In this document: piece by piece, positions 11,153 through 22,863 of the stretch | Numbering within the stretch: the stretch's first letter is position 1 | How the letters are laid out: each line of letters opens with the position of its first letter | DNA from: Lepraria neglecta | Taxonomy: Eukaryota; Ascomycota; Lecanoromycetes; Lecanorales; Stereocaulaceae | Assembly (NCBI GenBank): GCA_033220425.1 | Contig: CM065649.1 | Location: 1,798,001 to 1,862,000, forward strand | Length of the DNA: 64,000 bases | Direction: 5' to 3' | Notes under the pieces: model-generated | Seen by the model: the letters and a program-made list of their open reading frames with translations, nothing else | What the model was told of the DNA's origin: nothing | The model's database searches: none | Translations under genes and position numbers: made by a program

Positions 11153-11629
11153 TGAAAGGGTCGACGACAGAAGCAGTGGTGGTAGAATGGGTCGAAAAAG
11201 CGCTGGTATCGTCAGCGCTGGTTGGTAGAAGCAAGTACTCGGCGCAGAAGGAAGGGTGGTAGATGAGAACGGAAAATCGTTAGCCGACAACGCTGGTCGG
11301 GAAAGGCAGAATCCGATTTCCACTTTATTTTTCTACTCACTCGGCGCGAGTGTGCTTGATGGCCGATGATTTTGAGCAGCGACATGCTTACGAGTCTCCT
11401 TGGTTGGTTGGATCAACGGATGGATCATGGCTTGACTTAGGATAGCTGCACGTCATGCAATTGGGTATGGCTCCACTGCTACAGAAAATCATAGGAGCTC
11501 GCAATTAAACAGTACGAGCTTTCGATATTCTTGGGTTATTGTTCATTACTGGACCCAAATCCTCATCATGCTACACACCAAAGCATTCCATGTATAATTA
11601 TCCTTTACCAATGCTCTACATAACTACCT
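11153..11629. other. convergent 3' flanks of kin1 and gcn20
   Basis: Non-coding region between two stop codons facing each other, holding both 3' untranslated regions. No gene or repeat seen. Confidence 0.5.
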
Positions 11630-14141
11630 TCATTTCTGCGCACTCACCACGCCAGATTTGGCATCAGCCTGCGCCATTATCCGCCGTTTATAAGCCTTCA
11701 CATCCCCATCAAACTTCTCCACTCTCCCCCCATCACAGACCCACAAACTCGTACATACATTCTGCAACATCGTCACATCATGACTAACCATCAGCACGCC
11801 TCCCTGGAACTTGCTCAGCGCCAAGCTCAATGCATCCATCGCCTCAATATCGAGATGATTAGACGGTTCGTCGAGCACGAGTATATGCGGATTCTCGAGA
11901 CTTAAGCACGCAAACGCGACGCGCGATTTCTGCCCGCCAGACAAGAGCTCCATTTTCTGCAGCCCCGTCGTGCCCGTAATGCCAAACGCCCCCAAGTGGC
12001 GACGGTATTCTTCGTCTTGTTTGCCCGGATACTTCTTCGCCATATACGCCACAGCGCTCGCATTCAAATCTAGCGCATCAACATGATGCTGAGCGAAAAA
12101 CCCAATGCGGAGCCTTGGGTTCTGAGAGATAAGGCCTTTAATGGGTGTGAGGGCGCCGATGAGGAGTTTCAAGATGGTGGTTTTGCCGGCGCCGTTGGGT
12201 CCTACGATGCCGATTCGGGAGTCGAGTTGGACGTCTAGGTCTATATTCTTTAAGAGCGGTTTGGTGGGGGAGTAGCCGAATGAGACGTCAGACATTTGGA
12301 TGATGGGGGGCGATAACTTCTCGACTTCAGGGAATTTGAAATGGACTGTGTATTCGCTCTCCGGCGCCTCCAGCACGGGCATTTTCTCTAATTTCTTTAT
12401 GCGGGATTGGGCTTCGGAGGATTTGGCGGCGTTGTAGCGGAATTTGTCGATGAATGCTTGGAGGTGGGCGCGCTGGGCCATTTGATTTTCGTATTCGCGT
12501 TTGGCGGTTTTGCGGCGCTCTTCTTTTGTGGCATAGAAGGAGGTGAAGTCGGCGCCTTTGTAGTAGTCGAGGCGCTCGGAGTGCTGGTGGATTATGTCTG
12601 TTGCTACTTCGTTGAGGAAGGCGCGGTCGTGGGAGACTACGAGGAGGGTGGAGGGGTAGGTTTGGAGGTAGGAGGAGAGGAAGGTTATGGAGGGGACGTC
12701 GAGCATGTTGGAGGGTTCTGTTGCGGGCCGTTAGTTGTTGTTGATGGTGGTGGGGTTTGGGAGGGGGAGAAGGGTTGGGAGCAGTACCATCGAGTAAGAG
12801 TAGGTCTGGCTCGCAGAATAGTGCTCTTGCGAGGGCGAGGCGCATCCTCCATCCTCCGGAGAAGGTCTTAGTAGCGTAATGCTGGGCCTCTTCCGAGAAT
12901 CCTAGACCGGCCATGATGCTTGCGGCTCGGGACTCAGCTTTATCGGATTCCATTTCGGAAAGCTTTGCGTGGATGTCACTCAGGGTGCTGTCGAGGCCGT
13001 CTCTGTGTCTGTCAAGTCTCTCTGCGTCTGTAGATGTGTCTGCCATGGATGATCGTTCTGCCTCGAGCTCGGAGAGCTGTTTGCTAATTTTCTGGTACCT
13101 AGTCAGCATCCAAGGCTATGTGCTGTAAGAATTGAGACACACTTCTTGTTCGGCCAACAGATGTTTCCGCCATACATCAGCATCTAAGACTGCTTGCAGA
13201 GCTGGAGTGTCGTCTCCAGTTATCTGAAACACAAAGCATTAGCCTCAGTAGCTATAGTAAACAACGCACGAATTTGTCACAAGGAAACGTACCTCTTGTT
13301 CAACATGAAGAATAGAAATGTGCGTAGGAATTGCTAGCTCTCTCCGGCTCAAAGCTCGCAACAGAGTACTTTTACCAATACCATTCTGACCCACCAGACC
13401 ATATCGTCGACCAAAAGCCATAGTCAAAGTTGTGTCTGTCAGGATACGTTTGCCACCAATAGAAACATCCACGCCTTCGACTTTTATATCTTTGCTCTTG
13501 GCCTGATCACCGCCCAACTGCAATGGGTTGACCGCCATGTAAAATTCTTCATAGGACTGTGCATCAGTCGGCTGATCAAGCAATCTCGAGGCTTCATATT
13601 CCACATTTTTCATGACCTTTCGGTCTTGCTTTGCTGCAATTTTCCTCTCCGCTTTTTCGAGCTTCTTTCTGTCTACACGGGACTCTACCTTCTTGGTATT
13701 GGCAGATTCCAGATCGACTACTCCACCAGCCAGGCCTAGGGTGGACGAAATGTTACGTTGAGAACCAACTTGGATGGCTTGGGCAAGTTTTCTGGTCTTT
13801 GGGGCCATTTGCCTCCTCTCCCCGTCGATGCCATTGGCGGCATTGAGCTTTGAGATGAACTTGTCCACTAAGTTGCGGATGGAGGTATTATTCTGGTCAG
13901 AGAAGTCTCCAGATGCAGATACCAGCAAGGCTGTGATAGTCTCTGCGGCTTCATCCAGGGGAGATTGGCCGTTGGTATCAGACTCTGGTGTATACAGTAG
14001 AGAAGCATGATTCAAGTAGCCCTAATAAGTCTGGTCAAAACCTCGAGCCAACATCTCCGAGCTACTCCGCAGACTTACTGAGGCATATTCTGATACGACA
14101 TGGTCTATGCCAGGTATTTGAGCCCTAATTTCGGCCTCCAT
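11630..14141 (-). CDS. gcn20: Gcn20-type ABC-F ATPase, regulator of the Gcn2 pathway
   Basis: Gcn20 binds Gcn1 on ribosomes and helps Gcn2 kinase sense uncharged tRNA. Five exons (14141-14079, 14021-13293, 13223-13143, 13091-12788, 12717-11630) join in phase to about 754 residues, the usual family length. Exon 1 encodes MEAEIRAQIPGIDHVVSEYA, matching the Gcn1-binding N-terminus. The first ATP site shows Walker A GQNGIGKST, signature FSGGWRMRLALARALF and Walker B LLLLDEPSN (split by an intron between D and EPSN). The second shows GPNGAGKTT, LLSGGQKSRVAFACL and ILVLDEPSNHLD, with a switch histidine in VSHD. There are no membrane segments, as expected for ABC-F. It ends converging on kin1. Confidence 0.92.
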
Positions 14142-16584
14142 TCTGATGCTACTTCAGCTGGAGATTTGGTGGTGGCGTTTTGCAATTTGACAATTTGACA
14201 GCCGTTAGTGCTCCTACGCTGATCCTTGGAAATGGTTTCGGCCAATCCGAAATACGGATAATCACCCACGGTACTGGAAATGAGGCAATAATAGCGATCA
14301 GATTCCTCCTTACTCAAAGTACCATGCAACCATAGGGCATCAATCATCCGTTTTTAGCCAGGCAGCAATGATGCAAATGCCAGTGCCGGGGTTGCATGGC
14401 TAGCGCCCCACTACACCCAATCATCACGTCGGAAGTCGCGTGGAAGGCGGAGAGCGCGGTCTAAAATTCTTCGCTTACGGCCACCAATGAGGACAGAGAG
14501 GATTCGAGCTCCCTGGGTTCGTCTGGTTCCTCCCACTAGCTACAAGGAGGTGATCTCAGATCTAATGATCTTTTAATGGCACCATAATCGGCAGTATCGC
14601 GTGCCTAAATCTTAGACCCGGTTTTTTTGTTGATCGAATATCGCTGGTTGACTGCCTTTAATAAATTCACCACACCTCCTGAGCTTCCATTCGAGCATCC
14701 AGACACTTTCTTCCTTACATCGATTTGGAATCGATCTCACCAGGGCAAAAGATCATCAATAAGTAAGAGATGCGTCTCTCGGTTTTTACGGCGGTGCATC
14801 CCGTACGCAATCCTTGACGATCTACCGTTGGTTCCAGCTGTTGGCCCGCTCATTTTCACCCCAATTCCCTGATTTAGGCCTGCCCAATCTCTTTGGGAAC
14901 GCCCGTGGTTGATCAGACGGGAGAACAGCGTGGCACTGGCTGGACACTTCGGCGGCTTCTCAGGGTTCAGGCACGACAAGGGCACTCGAAAAGTAGATGG
15001 ATCTGGAGTTCATGCTTGTAAAACGTTCCGTTCTCTGACATGCCTTCCCTCCAAACATCGGTCAATTGGCTACGAATATGAGCACATCATGCAGTCCATC
15101 GCTCCAAAACTGGCATCTACCCCGCTATGATACGCAATGCTTGCCGAACTAATGAAGCAGGTTTGCACAGATTGCTTACAGATCTAGGACCTGAGCCCTA
15201 GAAGCTTGCTTTTTTAAGCGGCCAGAGGGCTGCAGTTCGCAAAGGCTAACGCACAAATTCTGAATCCCAAACCTGGTCCCGCTTCGCAGCATCCCTTCCA
15301 CGTCTTCTGATTGGCCTCGAGAACGTTCATTAGGATTCTGATTCGCCTCCTCTCACTCGGGAAGGTGCCGTGTAGCTGAGGGCTGTCACCCCCCTAGCCT
15401 GGTACGCCTAGGTCCATCGCTGCGTCTGGCCTGACCTTTGGGTTCTGGAAATGACTATATAAAGGAGAGGCTTTCTCTAGATCCCTCCTTGCTTATAAGT
15501 GCCAACAACCGGTGTAGCTGTCCATGCCATGGGGGGTCGATCGGACCCTGCTCGTAGAATACGATGCTGCGCGTAACAGCGTGAGGGGGAAAAGCTTCGC
15601 AAACGGGATTAGGCTCGGTCTTTTTGCACGCAAGTATCAGATTTCCACGCCTATCCGATGGAATGATACAGTGCCGCGTTGCCTATTACCTATGACACCC
15701 TCAGATGGGGCACTCTTAGAGCGTGGGTCACGGGGGCATACATGGCAGGATGACAACACACATACACATTGTCACATAAAGAAAGCCTACCTGCCTTTGT
15801 CTTGCCCAAGTAAATGGTCTCAGATACAGTAGATAACACGCAATGGATTTTGCGTGTACGAAAAGTTGTAGATTCTATGATTGGGTATCGAAATGTTTGC
15901 CGGCGGGCCTAGTAAAAATGATCCTCGTTACGCATCTGCAGGTGGAGGAAAGCCTGTACTCTTCCACACAAAACCCCTTCTATCATGCCAACTCACACGG
16001 TCCCACAACGAGGACGGGTTTAATTCGACCCTACCGTGGATGGAAATTGAGGCTGCTTGTTGTTTTCCCATGCTCTGCTTTACTTTGCTATCCCCGGCCC
16101 CGGCCTTCGACACGGCGGAGCCTCACACCCCGACTTCCCTTTAACCTGCCCGCAAGCAGAGGCAGTCTGGATGGTTTCGCAAATAATTAGACTGCTTTCT
16201 CCTCCACCTACGCTCCAATGTGCTAAGACCTCTTCTACACGCTCGTTTTAGACGCTGGTGAGAGCTGGTGATGGAGACAGTCCCATCGGTAACCTGTCCC
16301 CTCTCATCGTGTGACTTTCCCTTCAGCGCTGGCTCTTCGTTTATCCAAGCCACCGTACCGCTAGCTATCTAACCATGATCCCTCAAAATAAGCTGATATC
16401 ACTCTCGAAGCTCCTATGCTAACGGGTCATTCGCGAACAGCTGTGTGCAACGGGTACTGTGGGCATAGCGGCTGTTGGTTTCGCCTTTGGCCATCCGCAA
16501 CATTCAATTGCCGCAAGGCCAATATCGAACAAGAGGAAGACACCACCTAGAGCTACATTGAATGACGTCCAACCTCCATCAGCC
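14142..16584. other. 2.4 kb gene-free promoter region
   Basis: Between the divergent starts of gcn20 and the gene at 16585. I see no convincing coding exon on either strand. A TATA-like element lies at 15456-15463, and pyrimidine-rich DNA runs from about 16040 to 16330. A long 5' leader of the downstream gene could fill part of it. Confidence 0.5.
15456..15463 (+). promoter_or_regulatory. TATA-box-like element
   Basis: TATATAAA followed by an AGGAGAGG purine run. It is the clearest TATA-like sequence in this gap and could drive the gene at 16585 with a leader of about 1.1 kb, or an unannotated non-coding transcript. The assignment is inference. Confidence 0.3.
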
Positions 16585-19500
16585 ATGCCAACCACGCCGT
16601 CACCGCATCGCCAACCAGCCTCTACTCCTACATCGCGACTGCGAAAGCGAAGCTCTGCTGGCCGGCCATTGACTTCGGCGAGTAATTTAAGAGGTGGCAT
16701 ACGGACACTTGATTCTACGCCTGAGTCGAAGCTCAACAATGGACATGAGAATGGGATAGAAGAGCGGTCCTCGTTGAAGGAGCCGGGTCCTTCGACGGGT
16801 AAAGGACCTTTTGCGTTCGAATTCAAAGGCTCTGAAAACACTTCCCCAACGTGGCTCAGGCGCATGTCGACTTTCTCGTCTCTCAAGACCGGAAGTACTG
16901 ACCTCACGCCTCGGCCTGGCTCACCGTCAATATTCTACTCGAATGGCTCAACGGCTCCTATCCTACCAAGCTTCGCGGAATCAGGCACCGGCGCTGTATC
17001 AAGGAACAAGCTGGTAAAGAGAAGCTCCTCGCAGAAGGCTCTTTATGGCAGCAACGTTCTACGTTCCACTCTTCGCAGGCCAGCTACGAGCCATCAACGA
17101 TCTGCTACGCTCCAGCAACTACATTCCCAGGGCGAAGAACCCACTCGACCATCCTTCGCCGCTTCTTCCATACTATCTAATGACCTCTCTGAAAACAAAC
17201 AGCCACACGACGAGTCATCGCAACGCTGGCGGCCTTACTTCAAGTCTCAAGCCGTTGGGTCGGCCAAAGACGGGTCTTCACGGAAGCGTAACGCCAACGG
17301 CATGACAAGTCGGAATGATTCACCCAAAAACATTGTTCCTGGGATCAAAGAGCTACCCACGCTCTTGCTAGCCACTTCCATCAGCTCAGGGTCCTCGAAT
17401 GAAGTGGTAGATGATCGTGCGCCGAACATCTCAGGTCTTAGCAGACCTTTCACCCCAATTGGATTTAATGACTTCGAGTCTCCCTCCACGGACAGGACTA
17501 AGCCTGATGTTGACACCGATTTAGTACTGAATTCGAGACGATCTTTCTCCATTAGCGATATGTTCCCATCGCCATCGCCTTCAACATGGAGGATGCCTCG
17601 GTCAGGAAGCTTAAGGAGAAGCAAGCCTTTTAGCAGAAATACTGGTGGAAGAAGAATCACTTCGGCCCCAGTATCTACCAGCAAACGGGATGCCGGCACG
17701 GTCCACCCCCAAACCAGCGCTGGTATTCACCAAGAGAGCAATGATCAGGATGCCCCAGATTCGACAAGTCCTTCCGAGGTACTACCAGGTCCCGTCAGCC
17801 GTCCGGGCTTGTCTTCACCATTGCCGCCACTGAATCGACTTTCCTCATTTGAAATTGAACTCCCTGGCACCATTCCCTCGTATCCTGCCAGCCCACAGCC
17901 AGAAGACCCTCCACCTCTGCAAGGTCACTCTGCGCTTTCGTCATTATCAATCTCGTCTCCTTTGGGTCCTCCTGCAACAAAATTTAGACCTCATCGTTTC
18001 TCATCAGCTCCATCAGATCCTGGCTCTACACTTCTAGGGTCAGATCATGATAATAGTCGTCTAATGTCCGGCGACGAAGATGATATGGATTCCCGAAGCG
18101 AAACCATCTACGATTCTACAAGGACTGGTGCTACAGGCAGTAGCCATTCTGGAGTCCGAAGACCTCCGATCGACACCATATTTGATGAATCTCCACCACC
18201 TGAGCTGCCTACGAGAAGTAAACTAGTTGCCTTGCAGGACATGCTACACAACGACTCTTTCGTCGAGCATGATCAGCCACATCCAATTTTGGAAGATGAA
18301 CATGACGTGTCGACGCCTGTTCGACTAAATACTCTAAACAAGGAACAAGAAAGCCCCACCCCCGTGCATGGCACGAAAGAAATTTTTCTCTCTCCTGGAA
18401 CCCCATCATCGCGGCCCGCTATCCCAGTGGAGCTTGTGTCACCCAAGCTTGCCGCTCCAGACCTTGGTGATCAGCAAGACGATGACTTGTGGGAGTTCGA
18501 CAACACAGAAAGTTTCCGTGAAACTCGTGGGAAAGCAGGCGACGATTCATCCAATAACGAACACGACACCCCATTAGGATCATTGTCTAAACATAGCGAA
18601 GTCAGTCGAAGACGTGAGTCTCCACCTGCCAGCGGAGGGAAGTCATTAAAGCCAAACATTTTCGAATGGTCGGAACAACCATCAACGGATAAAGATTCCT
18701 CCAAAGGGGACTCGCCTCGACCCAAGACTGCTGTGCATGGCAGACAAGGTAAAGAGATGCGTGGAAGCCGTGTGAATGGACGTCGGGGTCCCAGTGCCCT
18801 ACATTTACGCAGCCAGAGCGTCCCAGTTTCTAAGGATATATTAGGTCATCGCAACCATAACAACGCATCTAAGCTTGACTCATGGGTATTGGGCACCAAA
18901 GGGCCAAGTGAGGACTGGGATGGTGATTTCGAATTCGAAGAGCCGTCTCCTGCCCCTAAAGAGGAAACCGTCAGCAGTGAACACATGCGTCTTAGTTATT
19001 CCTCCGGTATGCTCGTCCCTCGCTCCATAATGGAAAGGCAAGCGAGTGTCCATGGTCAGTTTGGACAGGTCAAAGAATTAACCTTGCTCGTGGAAGAACT
19101 CAAGCGGCTGCAAGTGCAAGCGGCCGGCCAGGGCATCATGGAGGGCCAGTCAGCAGAGCTTTGGAAAGAAGCAGAAGGGATCATAAATCTGGCCACTTTA
19201 GACGACGAAGAGCAAGAGCTATTCCCACCACGATCACCACACTCTCCTAGCTTCGACTTTGATATATTCGACGAAGATTCTCCCTCTGTTCGTGCCCGCC
19301 GAAAGTCAGTTTTCTCGCCACCGAAAGAGGACCGGCCCAGTGTGATGGATGATGCCTCAGGATCACAGCCTTCCTCGCGGCCGTCTCAAGACTTGTCAGG
19401 ACTGGAGACACCACCGCCAGCTTCCAGACCTCGTAAAGAGTCTTCTGCCAAGGCCAAGCATGTCCTCGAGTCGATCTATCAGCAACGGAGCCATTACGAT

Positions 19501-19857
19501 TCAACATTACTGGATGCACCATTTGCGCAGAAGAAACTTCCCTTCGACACCACCTCTCTTAAAGACCTGGTCACGCGTGCTGGCGTTGTCACAAGAGCAC
19601 TGAAGGAGATAGTCCGCCGCGCAGAAAACGGACCAGAAAGTCCAGAACCCCAACTTCCGACCCCCAGAGATCCGCCTTTCATCAGTCAGATGTTCCAGCA
19701 ACCCCCAACCTCACCCACCCTCAGCAACCTCAGCAAGAGTCCCCGCGTTACGCAAAGTCCGACGACCCCGAAGAGCCAGAGGAGCAGTCCTTTCCTGGGA
19801 GGAAGCAATGATAATAATGAGATCAATGGTCATATGAAGATGATGACGGTTGTCTAA
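16585..19857 (+). CDS. large disordered fungal protein of unknown function
   Basis: One uninterrupted frame of about 1090 residues from ATG (MPTTPSPHRQPASTPTSRLR). The frame is open further back to 16459 but has no earlier in-frame ATG. The protein is rich in Ser, Pro, Asp and Glu and mostly disordered. Ordered-looking islands are the stretch containing PPIDTIFDESPPPELP, a likely helical segment around FGQVKELTLLVEELKRL that continues through LWKEAEGIINLA, and a C-terminal helical block from KHVLESIYQQRS to LVTRAGVVTRALKEIVRRAE. The short motifs look like docking or phosphorylation sites in a scaffold or cytoskeletal regulator, but that is only inference. I do not recognise the family well enough to name it. 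No membrane segment or signal peptide is visible. Confidence 0.75.
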   Translation: MPTTPSPHRQPASTPTSRLRKRSSAGRPLTSASNLRGGIRTLDSTPESKLNNGHENGIEERSSLKEPGPSTGKGPFAFEFKGSENTSPTWLRRMSTFSSLKTGSTDLTPRPGSPSIFYSNGSTAPILPSFAESGTGAVSRNKLVKRSSSQKALYGSNVLRSTLRRPATSHQRSATLQQLHSQGEEPTRPSFAASSILSNDLSENKQPHDESSQRWRPYFKSQAVGSAKDGSSRKRNANGMTSRNDSPKNIVPGIKELPTLLLATSISSGSSNEVVDDRAPNISGLSRPFTPIGFNDFESPSTDRTKPDVDTDLVLNSRRSFSISDMFPSPSPSTWRMPRSGSLRRSKPFSRNTGGRRITSAPVSTSKRDAGTVHPQTSAGIHQESNDQDAPDSTSPSEVLPGPVSRPGLSSPLPPLNRLSSFEIELPGTIPSYPASPQPEDPPPLQGHSALSSLSISSPLGPPATKFRPHRFSSAPSDPGSTLLGSDHDNSRLMSGDEDDMDSRSETIYDSTRTGATGSSHSGVRRPPIDTIFDESPPPELPTRSKLVALQDMLHNDSFVEHDQPHPILEDEHDVSTPVRLNTLNKEQESPTPVHGTKEIFLSPGTPSSRPAIPVELVSPKLAAPDLGDQQDDDLWEFDNTESFRETRGKAGDDSSNNEHDTPLGSLSKHSEVSRRRESPPASGGKSLKPNIFEWSEQPSTDKDSSKGDSPRPKTAVHGRQGKEMRGSRVNGRRGPSALHLRSQSVPVSKDILGHRNHNNASKLDSWVLGTKGPSEDWDGDFEFEEPSPAPKEETVSSEHMRLSYSSGMLVPRSIMERQASVHGQFGQVKELTLLVEELKRLQVQAAGQGIMEGQSAELWKEAEGIINLATLDDEEQELFPPRSPHSPSFDFDIFDEDSPSVRARRKSVFSPPKEDRPSVMDDASGSQPSSRPSQDLSGLETPPPASRPRKESSAKAKHVLESIYQQRSHYDSTLLDAPFAQKKLPFDTTSLKDLVTRAGVVTRALKEIVRRAENGPESPEPQLPTPRDPPFISQMFQQPPTSPTLSNLSKSPRVTQSPTTPKSQRSSPFLGGSNDNNEINGHMKMMTVV

Positions 19858-22800
19858 AAGTTGGATACCCCATGCCGACGACTGCTCTCAGACGCCGCTT
19901 CTAACGATTCTATTGGAGGAAACCATCAACTGCCTTCATTTCTTGTACTATATCAACTTGTAACACCCCATAGATTTTTTCCTGCGTCACCAACCCGTCC
20001 CAGCATCTTAGCGTTTCTTCAACAACGGCATGCATAATCAGCGATTCGAATACAAACGCGCAGGAGCACACACAGCGGTTGGCAGCACTGGCATTGGGGG
20101 AAATTTACTCGGAATATTCCAGTGTACGGCGTGCACTTTCCTTTCTTTACACGAGGAGCCACCCATGAGAGATGGTGTTATGGGCAACAAAAGTATTGGT
20201 ATGAATGTGGATGCCGGATCTGTTCGGTAATTAGAAGGGAGGGAGGGTTATTTAATCATGGTGGCTTGCATTGCGAGCGGGATGCAATGGGAAGGAAAGG
20301 CAAAAGTCGAGGCATAGACATGTAGCATGGAAGGAGGCACTTTGTTTATGATGGGGAGAAGTGGGCTTGTTAGGATGAAGTCGAAGACCTGCTCCAAGAA
20401 TACTGATTTGTGCACAATGTCGTGATGTGACTGCTTGCTAAATGGCTCCTAACAGCCTAAGCCTCTGTGCGTACATCTTGACAGCACCTAGAAGATGAAA
20501 GCATCGCTGTACAAGTCTTCTTCCCTACCCAGCCTGCTGTGGCGCTCACGTTTTCAACCTCTTTCTCCAAAGAAGACTGTCTTAAATGCCGTTGTCCAGC
20601 AGAAGATGTGCGTTTTCAAAGCGACCCTTTAATACGAGGTTCTGTCATCTTTTGCTTCATAAGACTTACCTCTTCTCTTCTCTCCGATTTGATATCCGTC
20701 TGAAAATCCGGCTTAGGCCCACAGAGAGCTCGACGCAATGTTAGCAAAATTAGACCGCTACGATACTGACATACACGCCTTCCAAGCGTCCTCTTTGGCA
20801 ATGAAACACAACACACATCTCTACTCGATGACCTCATGGAAGCTCGTTATGCATACTTCAATTCTTGACGTCTCTCATTCCATTGAAAAAAGAAATGATG
20901 GAATTGGCATGATATCGGTATGCGTGCTTTGTTTGAGGCTGCAGATAGATCTGTCGCAGAATACGGCAGGTGTACATGAGCACTTTCGGATTACGGTAAA
21001 TCGTGTCTGTAGAACGAAGAAGATGGTACGCTTCGTCTTTTCTAGCCGATGTCATTGATTGCTCGTGCATGGATACTTATTCTGTTCTTGTTGTTTACTG
21101 CTGGGATGTTGGTTTTCTAGAAGTACGGAGCTGGATTAAGAATAGGGCATGGGAGGGAGGGAGGGAGAGGTATTGAGGCTGTATCTATCAGAGGATGAAC
21201 GAGCATAGTCTGTGGATGGGAGAGATCTTCGGCCGTTTTTCGACGTAGATCAATCGACTACGGCGTGGCTATGGTGACTACTGATGTTGTATCACATTTG
21301 CGACAGTCTAATAAGGCGGCGGATCAAACATTGCGGTTTGTTTTTTAAAAGGAGCGCAGCCATGCATGCCCAGCACCATTTCGACAGCAGGGAGCAAACG
21401 TAACGTATAAGTAGGGGTCAGGGTCCCCTTTCCAGGAGGTAGAGCAGAACATCTACATACTTTCCACACTCACCACTTCATCCGGCAATAAAAAAATCTC
21501 ACAAGCACCTCACTCAGACCCTCCCTTGTAGAGATACAAGGATCGAAAATCCAAACCCATCTCCACCCCCCCTTTCCACCCAGCCGCCCCGACCTTCTTT
21601 GCCCAGTGCACAGAAGCCTATCCCGACAAGTACAGCCCGCCCACTGCCCCAAACTATTGCTGATACCGCTACGAACGCCACACTACTGACCTCCCCCAGC
21701 TGCTCAAGCTTTTTCATGGGACTCACCCACCCTGGAGGTCTACAGCGTAGCTATTCAAATTGCACCGATCCATCATAGGCGCCACACACACCACGTATCA
21801 AAAGTGGTTCAGTCAGGGGGAACTGCTTTCTCAAACGACGAAGAGATCAGGCAGGCAGCCGGTCTCGAGGCAGATGATCTCCCATTGATACTGCTAATCA
21901 TGTTGTTAGCGCTTGCTCTAAACATGAGGGGAGTTACAGTATGGGGGATTGTGGCTAGATGTTACAGTCAATTCTCGATTGAATTAGAGATGATTTGCCG
22001 TGGGTACACGGTTTCATTTTTGTATCCCTTCGTTTTGTTTTGCTATTTTCAATATGAGGGCTAAGGACTGAAATGATTGAAGACACACAGAGGCTGTGAA
22101 TGGAAGGTTATCAACTTGGGTAAAGAGGTGAGAGAGTGGTCTGAAGGGATGAGAATGCGAGTTTCAACAGCGGTACTTCTCTTCGCAAAGCTGAGATACT
22201 TGAAAGGAGAGACGAACATGCGAGCTATAAGAAACAATGTGTTTTTTAGTAAGTTGAACTGTGGAATAGTGCATTAGAAATTCGTTGAAGCATACCACTG
22301 AACATGAGATTCAATGTTTGTGGAGATGTTTCTGAGCTTGCAATTCGTGTAGTACTTATTCTCATGTGTCTATTCTACGCTGAACACCGTGAGTAAAGGC
22401 TGTTTTACGGCCTAGCACTGTTTGAGGCTCTATTTGAGCCTTCTCTGTAAAGACGTGTTGAAAAGGAGAGGTCCACAGCGTGCTAGGTAAAGAAAGGCGC
22501 TCAATCTTGCCATAACCTTGAGAAAACGCAAATTTATAGCATTGAGGGAGAAATATCAAGGAATTTTGATTCTCTTATAACGTGAAAACAAGTGGTATCA
22601 TTGAAGTCTATTCTATCACATCTATCAAAGAGCTCCAGATTTGGCTCTTCCGGAATACAACGCCACGCTCATGCTTTTCTGGAATTAAAAAGCGTAGTAT
22701 GCATGCTGTACGCTGAACGCTGCCGTGGCAGCATCGATAGCCGCATGAAATTTCGAAAACCTGGAAAATTGCATCCTCCAAATACACACGTCGTGCATGG

Positions 22801-22863
22801 ATTCCTCTCGTAATTGGGGATCGTTGGCTCTATGCTGAATTAGAGGTCGAAACATTAAGTAAT
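19858..22863. other. 3.0 kb gene-free interval between convergent genes
   Basis: Both flanking genes end here, so 3' untranslated regions occupy the edges. The middle has no frame longer than about 105 codons and none resembles a protein I know. It contains a G-quadruplex motif at 21151-21165 and AT-rich patches near 22000-22600. It may hold a non-coding transcript or an old insertion. Confidence 0.45.
21151..21165 (+). repeat. G-quadruplex motif, four GGG tracts
   Basis: GGGAGGGAGGGAGGG: four G3 tracts separated by single A residues, a textbook quadruplex-forming pattern with very short loops, inside the 3.0 kb gene-free interval. Confidence 0.7.

Noticed and set aside
12407-12871. Plus-strand frame of 154 codons in the gcn20 region
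   Set aside because: A Gly/Val/Glu-rich shadow of the gcn20 coding strand with no family resemblance.
16459-16584. Upstream extension of the gene at 16585
   Set aside because: The frame is open but has no ATG before 16585; the extra residues would need a GTG start, which is not expected here.
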